NCBI GenBank assembly: GCA_944325415.1
Contig: CALUZW010000012.1
Location: 1 to 64,000 of the forward strand
Reading direction: 5' to 3'
Length of the DNA: 64,000 nucleotides
From: an uncultured Bacteroidales bacterium
GTDB taxonomy: Bacteria > Bacteroidota > Bacteroidia > Bacteroidales > UBA11471
The position numbers and the translations under genes are program-made. Under the pieces are notes generated by a model, which saw only the letters and a program-made list of their open reading frames with translations, did no database searches and was not told the DNA's origin. Below are positions 14,628-23,856 of this stretch, one piece after another (positions within the stretch are counted from its first letter, which is position 1; every line of letters starts with the position of its first letter).

Positions 14628-17543
14628 ATGAAACAATATCTTCTTCTCGGCATCATGTTGGCGATATGTATGTCGGGCATGGCACAATATCCGGTGCGTC
14701 CGCCGATGCGAATGGAGGGTAACGGACCCGATGCCGAAAATCAGAACCAGTCGGAATATTTTGTTACCGGTCAGGTGATAGACGAGAAAAACGAGCCGAT
14801 GGTGGCCGTTTCGGTGCGGCTGCTCTCTGCGGCCGACAGCTCCTTGGTCAATGGCACCGGGACGATGACCGACGACAAGGGTAAATTCACCATCAAGGAC
14901 CTGAAACGGGGCGATTATCTCGTGAACATTACCTTCTTGGGTTACAAGCCTATCTATAAGTCCGTAAAACTGCTGCGGGTACAGCCTTCGGCCTCCATCG
15001 GCATGGTAAAGATGGAGCCCGACGCCATACTCCTGGGCGAGGCCGTGGTTACGGCCGTCGTGCCTCCCGTAGTGGCCAAGGAAGATACGTTGGAGTTCAA
15101 TGCCGACTCCTACAAGACGCAGCCCAATGCTGTGGTGGAAGATATGTTCAAGAAATTGCCCGGTGTAGAAGTTTCGGACGATGGCAAAATTACCGTACAG
15201 GGTAAAGAAGTAAAGAAGATTCTTATAGATGGAGAGGAATTTTTTACCGATGACCCCAAGGTGGCGTCGAAGAATTTGCCGGCCAGTATGATAGATAAGA
15301 TACAGGTGGTCGATCGCAAGTCCGATGAGGCTCGTTTCTCGGGTGTCGACGACGGAGAAGAAGAGACTGTTATCAACCTTACCGTGAAGAAGGGAATGAA
15401 GCAGGGTTGGTTCGGTACGGCACAGGCTGGTGGTGGTACCGAGATGGACGAACTTACCGGCATGTATGAGCTTAATGCCATGGCCAACCGCTTTATTGAC
15501 AACAATCAATTCTCGGTACTCGGTAGCCTCAACAATACCAACAACCAGGGAGCAACCGACCTTGGCGCCTCCATGTTCTCGGGCAGTAGCCGCATGATGG
15601 CCGGCGGAAACCGCGGTACAGGTACTTCGGGTATGCTGGGTGGAAATTTCAATGTCGGTAACAAAGAGAAAACACTGCGCATCGGCGGTGATGTGGGTTA
15701 TATGGGTAGCGACCGTTACTACGACAGCCGCAGTGAGCGTCAGAACTTCCTCACCAGCGACAGTTCGTCGTTTGTCAACCGTGAGGGTGAGAACATTAAC
15801 CGCAGCCATAGTCTCAGCATGAACTTCCGCCTGCGCTGGGAAATCGATACCCTCACCCGATTGGAGTTTATGCCCCGTTTCGGATTTAACAAGTCGCATC
15901 TCGAAAACAACAGCTATTCCGAGACGATGGGTGGATACCGCGATGCCGAGTTGGCCTATCGCGACAGTGTCAACGACCAGAAAACCATATCGCAGAGCGA
16001 TGGACAGGGATATAACCTTTCGGGCCGACTCAGTTTCAGCCGTGCCTTTAAGAGCGACCCCCGTCGCAAGTTCAGTTTCAGTTTTAATTACAATGCCAAT
16101 CGTAATGAAGAAAACGGTTCTACCAACGATGTCATGAACTTTTACCGTCTGGGTATTCTCGACTCTACCCGCATGCAGAAAGACGACAACATACAGTCAG
16201 GAGCCTCGTATAATGCCCGGGTTACCTACGTCGAGCCCTTGTCGGACCACTATTACCTCAACTTCGTCTACCAGTACCGTTACAACAACAACAACTCCGA
16301 TGCCTATACCTATAATATAGATGAAGCCGGCAATTATATCGAGTTCGACTCTCTGGGAATGCCGATACCCGATGTGAATTATAGCAATGTGTCGCGCAGT
16401 CTTTATCGTACCCATCGAGGAGAGGTTTCTTTGCGCGGTGTATATTCCAAGTTGAACTTCAACGCCGGTGTGAGAATGGAACACCAGAAGCGTGAGACCC
16501 GCTACCTTTTCGGTCGTAATGTGGATAATGACATTACCCAGCGTGCGCTCAATTTCTCTCCGACCGTCCAGTTGCGTTATCGCATTACCAAGCACAAGAG
16601 TTTGTGGTTGAACTACCGAGGTAACACTTCGCAGCCCTCGGCCCGGCAGTTGCAGGCATCGCCCGATATTACCGACCCTCTCAACATATATATCGGTAAT
16701 CCTGCGTTGAAGTCGGAGTTCTCTCATCGCGTTTCGTTCCGTTATAGGTCTTACGATATCGACACTTACCAGTCGTTCTCCATCGGTGTTGATGGCCAGG
16801 CCACGCAGAACGGTATTATTGAGAAGACCATCTATAATGCTGATGGTGGTCGCACTCGCACTCCGGTCAATGTCAATGGTGAATGGAACGCTTCGTTGTG
16901 GGCTTTCTACAATATGCCGTTCAAGCGTAACAAGAAGTTCAGTTTCAACTCCAACACCCGGTTGTCTTATGACAACTCCGTAGGATTTGTATCGTTGGGA
17001 GGAAATACCGACAGTGAAAAGAACATCTCTCGCAACGCCAATATCCGGGAGTATCTCTCGCTGCGTTACTCTTCGGAGTTGTTCAATGCCAGCATCGGTG
17101 GCAACTATGCCATTTCGTATGTGAAAAATACGATGCAGACCGATAACGACCAGACCACCATGGACTTTGGTGCCCGGGCCGAGATAGACTGGTTCCTTCC
17201 CTGCGGTGTTTCGATAGGCTCTGACTGCCGCTATCGTGGCACGGCCGGCTATGCCGAAGGTTATAACCAGAACAAGGTCATCTGGAACGCCTCTGTTGCC
17301 TACTCGTTCCTGGAAAAGAAAAACGCAACAATCCGCTTCAAGGTGTATGACATTCTGCGACAGAATACCAACATCAGCCGTTCGGTAACCGGTACATATA
17401 TACAAGACCAGGAGACCAATGCCATAGGCAGTTATTGCATGCTCTACTTTGCCTACCAGTTCAATACCATCGGAGGTAAGGGCAATGCCGGCGGGCCGCA
17501 GGGTCCCGGTGGTCATGGCCCTCGCGGATATAGACATTTTTGA
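14628..17543 (+). CDS. Outer-membrane beta-barrel protein with carboxypeptidase-like N-terminal domain
   Basis: The 971-aa protein has a signal peptide (1-19, ending GMAQ), a carboxypeptidase regulatory-like beta-sandwich (about 45-130: VTGQVIDEKNEPMVAV, GKFTIKDLKRGDYLV), a plug-like region (about 150-240: EDMFKKLPGVEVSDDG, GEEFFTDDPKVASKNLP, IDKIQVVDRKSDEARFSG) and a C-terminal barrel of about 650 residues. This is the layout of the Bacteroidetes outer-membrane beta-barrel family related to TonB-dependent receptors but without a SusD partner. The last 25 residues are Gly/Pro-rich. It is probably a transporter or surface protein of unknown substrate, transcribed divergently from the MsbA-like exporter. 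Confidence 0.85.
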   Translation: MKQYLLLGIMLAICMSGMAQYPVRPPMRMEGNGPDAENQNQSEYFVTGQVIDEKNEPMVAVSVRLLSAADSSLVNGTGTMTDDKGKFTIKDLKRGDYLVNITFLGYKPIYKSVKLLRVQPSASIGMVKMEPDAILLGEAVVTAVVPPVVAKEDTLEFNADSYKTQPNAVVEDMFKKLPGVEVSDDGKITVQGKEVKKILIDGEEFFTDDPKVASKNLPASMIDKIQVVDRKSDEARFSGVDDGEEETVINLTVKKGMKQGWFGTAQAGGGTEMDELTGMYELNAMANRFIDNNQFSVLGSLNNTNNQGATDLGASMFSGSSRMMAGGNRGTGTSGMLGGNFNVGNKEKTLRIGGDVGYMGSDRYYDSRSERQNFLTSDSSSFVNREGENINRSHSLSMNFRLRWEIDTLTRLEFMPRFGFNKSHLENNSYSETMGGYRDAELAYRDSVNDQKTISQSDGQGYNLSGRLSFSRAFKSDPRRKFSFSFNYNANRNEENGSTNDVMNFYRLGILDSTRMQKDDNIQSGASYNARVTYVEPLSDHYYLNFVYQYRYNNNNSDAYTYNIDEAGNYIEFDSLGMPIPDVNYSNVSRSLYRTHRGEVSLRGVYSKLNFNAGVRMEHQKRETRYLFGRNVDNDITQRALNFSPTVQLRYRITKHKSLWLNYRGNTSQPSARQLQASPDITDPLNIYIGNPALKSEFSHRVSFRYRSYDIDTYQSFSIGVDGQATQNGIIEKTIYNADGGRTRTPVNVNGEWNASLWAFYNMPFKRNKKFSFNSNTRLSYDNSVGFVSLGGNTDSEKNISRNANIREYLSLRYSSELFNASIGGNYAISYVKNTMQTDNDQTTMDFGARAEIDWFLPCGVSIGSDCRYRGTAGYAEGYNQNKVIWNASVAYSFLEKKNATIRFKVYDILRQNTNISRSVTGTYIQDQETNAIGSYCMLYFAYQFNTIGGKGNAGGPQGPGGHGPRGYRHF

Positions 17544-17570
17544 TAAATTATAAATCTTGACTATGGGAAA

Positions 17571-17606
17571 AGAAGGCTGTGAAACATTTTGAAATCACAG
17601 CCTTCT
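17571..17606 (+). terminator. Terminator of the outer-membrane receptor gene
   Basis: A 12-bp perfect stem (17571-17582 with 17595-17606) starts 27 bp after the stop. The following TTTG is shared with the apbE promoter, so terminator and promoter are packed together. Confidence 0.75.
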
Positions 17607-17617
17607 TTGTATCTTTG
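17588..17617 (+). promoter_or_regulatory. Promoter of apbE
   Basis: TTTG (17588-17591), 18 bp, then a perfect TATCTTTG (17610-17617). The -33 element lies in the loop of the preceding terminator. The leader to ATG 17679 is about 55 nt. Confidence 0.7.
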
Positions 17618-17678
17618 CTTCATATCATGTCGGTAGTCAGATAAGTGACCCGTCGAGCCAAATTGTAAAACAGAGAGA

Positions 17679-18704
17679 ATGAAAAATAAGAAAGGCTGGT
17701 TGGCCTGTGTATTGTGTGTGATTGTTATAGCCGGAGTGGTGCTTCTGCGGCAATGTCGTGCGACCGGAGGAAATGCCTACCATCGTAACGAAGGTATGAT
17801 ATTTAATACCATATATCATTTTACCTATGAAGCCCGTGAAGATTATCAGTCTCAAATCGAGGCCGAACTGCAACGTTTCGATGCCTCCCTCTCGCCGTTT
17901 AACCCCGCATCGGTTATTTCGCGCTTCAACCGCAACGATACGTCGGTCGTGGCCGATGCTTGGTTCGAGACCGTCTTTAACCGTTCCCGGGAGATATGGC
18001 GCGATACCGGTGGCGCCTTCGACCCTACGGTCTCTCCGCTCATCAATGCGTGGGGATTCGGCTTCAAGACAGGTGAGCCGGTAACACCCGAGGCCGTCGA
18101 CAGCCTGTGGCACCTTGTGGGTATGGAGCGTATGGCTCTCGTCGATGGCCGCCTTCATAAAGACGACCCTCGTATGACCCTCAATTTCTCGGCCATTGCC
18201 AAAGGATATGCCGTCGATGTGGTTGCCTCGTTTCTCCGGAGCAAAGGTGTCGAAAACTTCCTGGTCGAAATAGGAGGTGAGATAGTAGCCCGAGGCAAGA
18301 ACGATCGGGGCGAAACCTGGCGTGTGGGTATCGATACCCCCGATGAGGCCAATGTGGCAGGCGGTGAAATCGAGGCGGTGCTGTTGCTCGACAACGCGGC
18401 TTTGGCCACATCGGGCAATTACCGCAACTTCCGGGTGGTCGACGGGCGGCGTGTCGCCCACACAATCGATCCGGCCACGGGTTATCCCGTGCAGCACTCT
18501 CTGCTGAGTGCTACGGTGCTTGCTCCCGACTGCATGACGGCCGATGCCTATGCTACGGCATTTATGGTGCTCGGTGTCGAAAAGAGTCTCGACATTGCCG
18601 CACGCAATCCCGGTATAGAAACTTATCTTATCTATGCCGTCGACTCGGCCACCACCTCGGTGGCCATGACGCCGGGCATGAAACAATATCTTTTCGGTGA
18701 ATGA
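17679..18704 (+). CDS. apbE: FAD:protein FMN transferase
   Basis: ApbE attaches FMN covalently to threonines of target flavoproteins such as NqrB/NqrC and RnfG/RnfD on the outer face of the inner membrane. The 341-aa product has an N-terminal membrane anchor or signal (about 6-24), then family landmarks: SLSPFNPASVISRFN, GAFDPTVSPLINAWGFG, NFSAIAKGYAVDVVA near residue 170, EIGGEI, and HTIDPATGYPV with SATVLAPDCMTADAYATA near 285, the metal/FAD-binding end. It has its own promoter. No Nqr or Rnf operon is visible in this window. Confidence 0.95.
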   Translation: MKNKKGWLACVLCVIVIAGVVLLRQCRATGGNAYHRNEGMIFNTIYHFTYEAREDYQSQIEAELQRFDASLSPFNPASVISRFNRNDTSVVADAWFETVFNRSREIWRDTGGAFDPTVSPLINAWGFGFKTGEPVTPEAVDSLWHLVGMERMALVDGRLHKDDPRMTLNFSAIAKGYAVDVVASFLRSKGVENFLVEIGGEIVARGKNDRGETWRVGIDTPDEANVAGGEIEAVLLLDNAALATSGNYRNFRVVDGRRVAHTIDPATGYPVQHSLLSATVLAPDCMTADAYATAFMVLGVEKSLDIAARNPGIETYLIYAVDSATTSVAMTPGMKQYLFGE

Positions 18705-18795
18705 CAATTTGTTTTCAAAAGGTGTTCTTGCTGCGCCTTTTGTCAGTCAATGTATGAAAATAAGATAAAAATATTCCCGTAAAGAATATTCTTTA

Positions 18796-18803
18796 TATAT
18801 TTG
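18796..18803 (+). promoter_or_regulatory. -7 promoter box of the aminotransferase gene
   Basis: A perfect TATATTTG lies 30 bp before ATG 18833, which suits a short leader. No good TTTG is seen at the -33 position. Confidence 0.6.
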
Positions 18804-18832
18804 CACACTGGAACATTCAAAAAATTAGAAAG

Positions 18833-20026
18833 ATGAATCAAGTATCAGAGCGTTTGGCAAGCCTTTCTCCGTCAGAGACTTTGGCTATGTCGCAGAAGAG
18901 TAACGAACTAAAAGCACAGGGCATTGATATTATCAACCTGAGCGTGGGAGAACCCGACTTCTTTACCCCCGACCACATCAAAGCCGCTGCCAAGAAAGCC
19001 ATCGACGACAACTTCTCGTTTTATTCGCCGGTGCCCGGTTATATGGATTTGCGCAAAGCCATCTGCGCCAAGCTGAAAAACGAGAACCACCTCGATTTCA
19101 CCCCCGAGCAGATTGTCGTTTCAAACGGTGCCAAACAATCGATATGCAATGCCATACTCTGCCTTGTCGATCCCGGAGACGAGGTGATAATACCCGCTCC
19201 CTGCTGGGTAAGTTATGTCGAGATGGTGAAACTGGCCGAAGGTAAGAGCGTTGTAGTGCCGTCGACCATCGACAACGACTTCAAGATTACCCCAGAGCAA
19301 CTCGAAGCCGCCATCACCCCCAAGACCAAGGCCATTATCCTCTGCTCTCCCTCCAACCCCACCGGCAGTGTGTACAGCCGCGAAGAGTTGAAGGCCCTTG
19401 CCGACGTGCTGGCCAAGTATCCCCGCGTTATCATTCTGGCCGACGAGATATATGAGCACATCAACTACATCGGTGGCCACCAGAGCATAGCCCAGTTTGA
19501 CAACGTGCGCGACCGCGTGGCTATCATAAACGGTGTTTCCAAAGCCTATGCCATGACCGGCTGGCGTATCGGATTCATCGCCGCTCCCCTGTGGCTGGCC
19601 AAGGCCTGCAACAAGTTGCAGAGCCAGTACACGTCGGGCCCCAGTTCTATCGCGCAGAAAGCCTCTGTGGCAGCCTTTTCGGGCGACCAGAGCTGCGTTG
19701 AGGAGATGCGTCAGGCCTTTGAACGCCGTCGCGACCTGGTTGTGGAGCTGGCCCGTCAGATACCCGGCTTTAAGGTAAATGTGCCTCATGGAGCCTTCTA
19801 TCTCTTCCCCGATGTATCGTACTACTACGGAAAGAAATTTGGCGACAAGGTGATTGCCAACTCGGCCGACCTGGCCATGTATCTCCTCGAAGAGGGTCAC
19901 GTTGCTACCGTGGGCGGTGCAGCTTTCTGCGCGCCCGAATGTCTGCGCTTCTCCTATGCTACTTCTGATGAAAACCTCAAAGAGGCTTTGCGTCGCATCA
20001 AGGAGGCACTGGCCAAGTTGCAATAA
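18833..20026 (+). CDS. Class I pyridoxal-phosphate aminotransferase (aspartate aminotransferase type)
   Basis: The 397-aa cytoplasmic enzyme fits the AspB/AspC-like fold-type I aminotransferases that exchange amino groups between aspartate (or other amino acids) and 2-oxoglutarate. It has NLSVGEPDFFTP, the VSNGAKQSI cofactor loop, CSPSNPTGSVY, ILADEIYEHI, the PLP lysine in NGVSKAYAMTGWRIGF near residue 238, and a C-terminal ECLRFSYATS with the substrate-carboxylate arginine. The length is normal. It has its own promoter and a very strong terminator. Substrate preference beyond the family cannot be read. Confidence 0.93.
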   Translation: MNQVSERLASLSPSETLAMSQKSNELKAQGIDIINLSVGEPDFFTPDHIKAAAKKAIDDNFSFYSPVPGYMDLRKAICAKLKNENHLDFTPEQIVVSNGAKQSICNAILCLVDPGDEVIIPAPCWVSYVEMVKLAEGKSVVVPSTIDNDFKITPEQLEAAITPKTKAIILCSPSNPTGSVYSREELKALADVLAKYPRVIILADEIYEHINYIGGHQSIAQFDNVRDRVAIINGVSKAYAMTGWRIGFIAAPLWLAKACNKLQSQYTSGPSSIAQKASVAAFSGDQSCVEEMRQAFERRRDLVVELARQIPGFKVNVPHGAFYLFPDVSYYYGKKFGDKVIANSADLAMYLLEEGHVATVGGAAFCAPECLRFSYATSDENLKEALRRIKEALAKLQ

Positions 20027-20052
20027 TTCTCTCCATATCGACGATATGAAAA

Positions 20053-20088
20053 CAAGAGCGGAGGCTGTATTTACAGCCTCCGCTCTTG
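20053..20088. terminator. Bidirectional terminator between the aminotransferase and Crp genes
   Basis: A 17-bp perfect inverted repeat (20053-20069 with 20072-20088) lies between two convergent genes. TCGTTTT follows on the plus strand and TTTTCAT on the minus strand. Confidence 0.85.
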
Positions 20089-20125
20089 TCGTTTTATACG
20101 GGGTGTCGCGTTGTGTGCGGTGGAA

Positions 20126-20815
20126 TTATTCGTCGGAGTCGGTGGAGAGAATCTCGCTCAGTTTGTGCCGATCGAGCAGTTGTATCCCTTGGGGGGAATA
20201 AGAGATGATGCCCGCGTCGCACAGTTCGTTGAGTGCGGTCATGAAGACCGAACGCTGTACGCCGAAGAAGGTATACAGGTCTTTCAATTTGCAGATTATC
20301 TGTATGTCGGTGGCGTTGCGCTGTGTGAAACTCAGTATCCAGAAAGCCAGTCGCTCTTTGACGCTTCCCGACGATAGCGCAAGGAATGTTTCAAGGCTTT
20401 TCTGGGAGTGGCGGGAGAGAATGTTGAGAAGATTGATGATGAATATGGGGCTCTGTTGGATGAGCGATACAAAAGATTGCTTGTCGATTTGCATAATGCC
20501 GCAGTTGTCCTGGGCGGTAATCTCGCTGGGGTAGGTGGTGTTGCGGCCGAAAAGATGGTTGGGGAAAAGTATGTCGGGCGCGTGCAATGTCTCGGCTACA
20601 CGTATCTTTCCGTTTATGTTTTTTAACTCCGAGCGCGCGCTTCCCGATACGATGAATTTCATGTGCGTACATTCTTCTCCCCGGTGCGCAATGATTTCGT
20701 TGTCTTTATATTTTAAGAAGTGAAAGCGTGTCTTCTCTATGATTTCCGACATTTTTACACGATTTACCCCCTGGAAAAGAGGTAATTGCAGCAATACGTC
20801 ATACATACTGTCCAT
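20126..20815 (-). CDS. Crp/Fnr family transcriptional regulator
   Basis: The 229-aa product has a cyclic-nucleotide-binding-like N-terminal beta domain (about 10-120; FLKYKDNEIIAHRGEECTHMKFIVSGSAR), a long dimerisation helix (about 125-150) and a C-terminal winged helix (SVKERLAFWIL, then LKDLYTFFGVQRSVFMTALNELCDAGII). It lacks the Fnr N-terminal cysteine cluster, so it is not an oxygen sensor of that type; the ligand is unknown. ATG 20815 is preferred to an in-frame GTG at 20824, because a -7 box at 20837-20844 leaves almost no leader for the GTG. Confidence 0.88.
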   Translation of the reverse strand: MDSMYDVLLQLPLFQGVNRVKMSEIIEKTRFHFLKYKDNEIIAHRGEECTHMKFIVSGSARSELKNINGKIRVAETLHAPDILFPNHLFGRNTTYPSEITAQDNCGIMQIDKQSFVSLIQQSPIFIINLLNILSRHSQKSLETFLALSSGSVKERLAFWILSFTQRNATDIQIICKLKDLYTFFGVQRSVFMTALNELCDAGIISYSPQGIQLLDRHKLSEILSTDSDE

Positions 20816-20836
20816 ATTTTCCACGTTTTAATAATT

Positions 20837-20844
20837 CAAAAATA
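20837..20844 (-). promoter_or_regulatory. -7 promoter box of the Crp/Fnr gene
   Basis: The minus strand carries a perfect TATTTTTG about 22 bp upstream of ATG 20815. No correctly spaced TTTG is visible. Confidence 0.5.
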
Positions 20845-20926
20845 AGAAGAATTATTCAAATCTCTACCCAATAAACATAAAATCAAATTCTTTGTTTAGA
20901 AAGAATTGACTTCTTTCTTTTTTCTT

Positions 20927-20934
20927 AACTTTGC
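20927..20934 (+). promoter_or_regulatory. -7 promoter box of the marC-family gene
   Basis: A perfect TAACTTTG lies 37 bp before ATG 20972. The -33 position holds only a weak match. Confidence 0.6.
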
Positions 20935-20971
20935 TGTCGGTGTCAAATTAACCTAAACATCTCTATTTGCT

Positions 20972-21583
20972 ATGGAACAGACAATGTTTTATCTCGATTT
21001 GCAGGAGATAGTCAGCGCGTTTGTAGTGCTTTTTGCTGTTATAGACGTAACAGGGCTTCTGCCAGTGTTCATTGATTTCCAAAACAAGGGAATGAAGATT
21101 TCGCCGGTCAAGGCCGCGATATATTCCTTGATTGCTTTTGTCGCTTTCCTCTTTGCCGGAAATGCCATTCTGCAACTCTTTCAGGTAGATATCTCTTCGT
21201 TCGCCGTCGCCGGTTCGCTGGTGATATTTGTCATGGCCATCGAGATGATATTTGGCGTGGAGATATTCCGCAACGATGGCCCCGGCGGGTCGGCAACGCT
21301 GGTGCCTATTGTCTTTCCGCTCATAGCCGGTGCCGGTTCGTTTACCGCCCTGCTTTCGCTGCGGGCGCTGTACAGTCTGCCCGACATTCTCATCGCCCTG
21401 GTGCTGAATATCGTGATTGTATATCTGGTGCTGCGTTATGCTTTTATGGTCGAGAAGATTTTCGGAAAGGCATTTGTTTACGTGCTGCGTAAGTTGTTCG
21501 GCATTATCCTGCTGGCCATCTCGGTGCGTATGTTTGTCAGCAATCTCACCAAACTGCTCGAATCGTTTGTGAGTCAGCAGTAG
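20972..21583 (+). CDS. MarC family integral membrane protein
   Basis: The 203-aa protein has six predicted transmembrane helices (about 10-30, 44-64, 68-88, 110-130, 137-157, 170-192), the expected size and topology of the UPF0056/MarC family. Recognisable segments are AVIDVTGLLPVF near the start (the family's DP-x-G-P-P region in modified form), GNAILQLFQVDISSFAVAGS, and PIVFPLIAGAGSFTALL. The molecular function of the family is unknown and it is not the multiple-antibiotic-resistance regulator its name suggests. It is monocistronic, between a -7 box and a terminator. Confidence 0.88.
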   Translation: MEQTMFYLDLQEIVSAFVVLFAVIDVTGLLPVFIDFQNKGMKISPVKAAIYSLIAFVAFLFAGNAILQLFQVDISSFAVAGSLVIFVMAIEMIFGVEIFRNDGPGGSATLVPIVFPLIAGAGSFTALLSLRALYSLPDILIALVLNIVIVYLVLRYAFMVEKIFGKAFVYVLRKLFGIILLAISVRMFVSNLTKLLESFVSQQ

Positions 21584-21605
21584 GCGGCGTGTATTTATAA
21601 AAACA

Positions 21606-21639
21606 AAAACAGGTCGTACGTTTTATGTTGACCTGTTTT
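21606..21639 (+). terminator. Terminator of the marC-family gene
   Basis: A 10-bp stem (21606-21615 with 21630-21639) is followed by GGTTTTA, 22 bp after the stop. Confidence 0.75.
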
Positions 21640-21878
21640 GGTTTTATCTCGGACGAGGGGCTTTTTGAGCACCAATTTTCGTTCAAAAATAACAAGAAAA
21701 ATGTAAATATCCAATTAAAAGAAGATTTTTTTGAGGTTGTCGATAAAAATATAGGAAATTGTTATTTTCCAATTAAATATCTCTTGTAAAAATTTGGAAT
21801 ATTGAGAATCATTTTCTATATTCGAAAAACAGTTTCTATGGGTTTTATCCAGGAAAATATAATATTTTGAGATAAGAT
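21640..21878. other. AT-rich leader of the glycogen operon
   Basis: These 240 bases before the debranching-enzyme gene are strongly AT-rich and contain no open frame of note. No full TTTG/TAnnTTTG pair was found. The operon promoter must lie here unless it is read from upstream. Confidence 0.45.
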
Positions 21879-23828
21879 ATGAGCTATTTGAAGTTTGATA
21901 AAAACATAATGACCAATCTGTCGCAATCTCTTCCTAAGGAGATGTTGCGCACCAATCGGTCGGGAGCTTACCATTGTACGACGATTGTCGATTGCAATAC
22001 CCGCAAACAACATGGCCTGCTGGTAATACCTATTCCCGAGATGGACGATGATAATCATGTGCTGCTGTCGTCGTTTGACGAAACGGTGATACAGCATGGC
22101 GCGCCCTTTAACTTGGGATTGCATAAGTATCAGGGCGACTGTTTCAGCCCCAACGGGCATAAATATATACGGGAGTTTACTTGTGAAACGGTGCCTCAGA
22201 CTACGTATCGCGTAGGAGGTGTCATATTCTCCAAGGAGAAAGTCTTTATTTCGCACGAGAACCGTATCCTTATCCGATATACGCTGCTCGACGCCCATTC
22301 CGATACGATCTTGCAGTTCAGGCCATTCCTCGCATTCCGTAACGCCAACTCCTTGTGTGTGGCCAATGACCAGCTAAACGGCCATTTTGAAGAGGTGGAG
22401 AATGGTATCAGCTGCTGCCTTTATCCCGGATATCCTACGTTGTACATGCAGTTCAACAAGCCGGTGAAGTTTGTTTCGCAGCCCAACTGGTATAAGGGTA
22501 TTGAATACATCAAAGACCAGGAACGGGGCTATGACTTTAAGGAAGACCTCTATGTGCCCGGCTATTTTGAGCTGCCCATCAAGAAGGGCGAGAAGATCAT
22601 ATTCTCGGCGGGAACCAGCGAAGTGAAGACGCGTTCGCTTACCTCTCTTTACACCAAGGAGATGGGTGTGCGCACGAGCCGCACAAGCTTTTATAACTGT
22701 CTGAAAAATTCGGCACAGCAATTCTATTACAAGCAAGGAAAAGAGATCTATCTGTTGGCCGGTTATCCGTGGTTCAAGGTAAGTGCGCGTGATATGTTTG
22801 TGGCTTTGCCCGGCTGTACCCTTGCCATCGACGATGTGGATATGTTTCATGCAATTATGGCAACGGCACAGAAAGCCCTCCGCCGCTGGATGGAGAAAGG
22901 CGAGCGCGACGCTGTGATAAAGGATATAGACAAGCCCGATGTGCTTTTGTGGGTTGTCTGGGCGTTGCAGCAGTATGCCAAGATGGTCTCGGTCGAGGAG
23001 TGCCGTTCCCGCTATGGCAGCCTGATTGTCGATATGGTACAGGCCATCATCAAAGGAAAGGTGGCCAACCTCTTTTTGCAGGATAACGGCCTGCTTTATG
23101 CCAATGGCCGGGATACCCCCATCTCCTGGATAGATGCCGTTGATGCGTCGGGGCGCCCTATAACGCAGCGTACGGGCTATTTGTCGGAGTATAACTCGTT
23201 GTGGTATAATGCCCTGATGTTTACCGCAGAGCAGATTCTCGTAGCACCCGAAAGTGCAGCCCTGGCCGATACACTGAAAAATCTGGCCGCAAAGACCGCG
23301 ATGTCGTTTAAGGAGATGTTCCTTAACGACTACGGCTATCTGTTTGATTATGTCGATGCCAATTTTGCCGATTGGAGTGTGCGTCCCAATATGCTGTTTG
23401 CCCTTTCGCTCGACTACTCTCCGCTTGACAAGAGCGAGCGTAAAAAGGCGCTCGATGTCGTTACCCGGGAGTTGCTTACCCCCAAGGGTATCCGTACACT
23501 CAGCCCTAAAAGCCACGGATATTCTCCCATATACGTGGGCAATGAAGACCAGCGTGCCCGTGCCTATTTCCAAGGGTCGGCCCGGCCGTGGCTCATGGGG
23601 GCTTATGCCGATGCCTATCTCAAACTCTTTGGCATCAGTGGCGTTTCTTTCCTGGAACGTATGCTCATCGGGTTTGAAGAAGAGATGTCGAACACCTGTA
23701 TAGGTACCATATCGGAACTCTTCGACGGCAACCCGCCCTATTCGGGCCGGGGCGGAATAAGTCTCGCTGCGAATGTGGGAGAGATATTGCGAGTCTTGCG
23801 TCTGTTGAAAAAATATAACCATATATAA
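21879..23828 (+). CDS. Glycogen debranching enzyme (GH133 amylo-alpha-1,6-glucosidase)
   Basis: The 649-aa cytoplasmic enzyme removes alpha-1,6 branch stubs from glycogen. An N-terminal beta domain (about 1-270; NRSGAYHCTTIVDCNTRKQHGLL) is followed by an (alpha/alpha)6 barrel with YPWFKVSARDMFVALPG near residue 300, a WIDAVD segment near 415, NSLWYNAL, and the closing EDQRARAYFQGSARPWLMGAYADAY near 560. These match the GDE C-terminal catalytic domain. It is followed after 28 bp by a GT4 synthase and then a GH57 enzyme, a conserved Bacteroidetes glycogen/storage-glucan cluster. Confidence 0.93.
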   Translation: MSYLKFDKNIMTNLSQSLPKEMLRTNRSGAYHCTTIVDCNTRKQHGLLVIPIPEMDDDNHVLLSSFDETVIQHGAPFNLGLHKYQGDCFSPNGHKYIREFTCETVPQTTYRVGGVIFSKEKVFISHENRILIRYTLLDAHSDTILQFRPFLAFRNANSLCVANDQLNGHFEEVENGISCCLYPGYPTLYMQFNKPVKFVSQPNWYKGIEYIKDQERGYDFKEDLYVPGYFELPIKKGEKIIFSAGTSEVKTRSLTSLYTKEMGVRTSRTSFYNCLKNSAQQFYYKQGKEIYLLAGYPWFKVSARDMFVALPGCTLAIDDVDMFHAIMATAQKALRRWMEKGERDAVIKDIDKPDVLLWVVWALQQYAKMVSVEECRSRYGSLIVDMVQAIIKGKVANLFLQDNGLLYANGRDTPISWIDAVDASGRPITQRTGYLSEYNSLWYNALMFTAEQILVAPESAALADTLKNLAAKTAMSFKEMFLNDYGYLFDYVDANFADWSVRPNMLFALSLDYSPLDKSERKKALDVVTRELLTPKGIRTLSPKSHGYSPIYVGNEDQRARAYFQGSARPWLMGAYADAYLKLFGISGVSFLERMLIGFEEEMSNTCIGTISELFDGNPPYSGRGGISLAANVGEILRVLRLLKKYNHI

Positions 23829-23856
23829 GTAGAAAAATTTAAATCTTGAAAAGCAC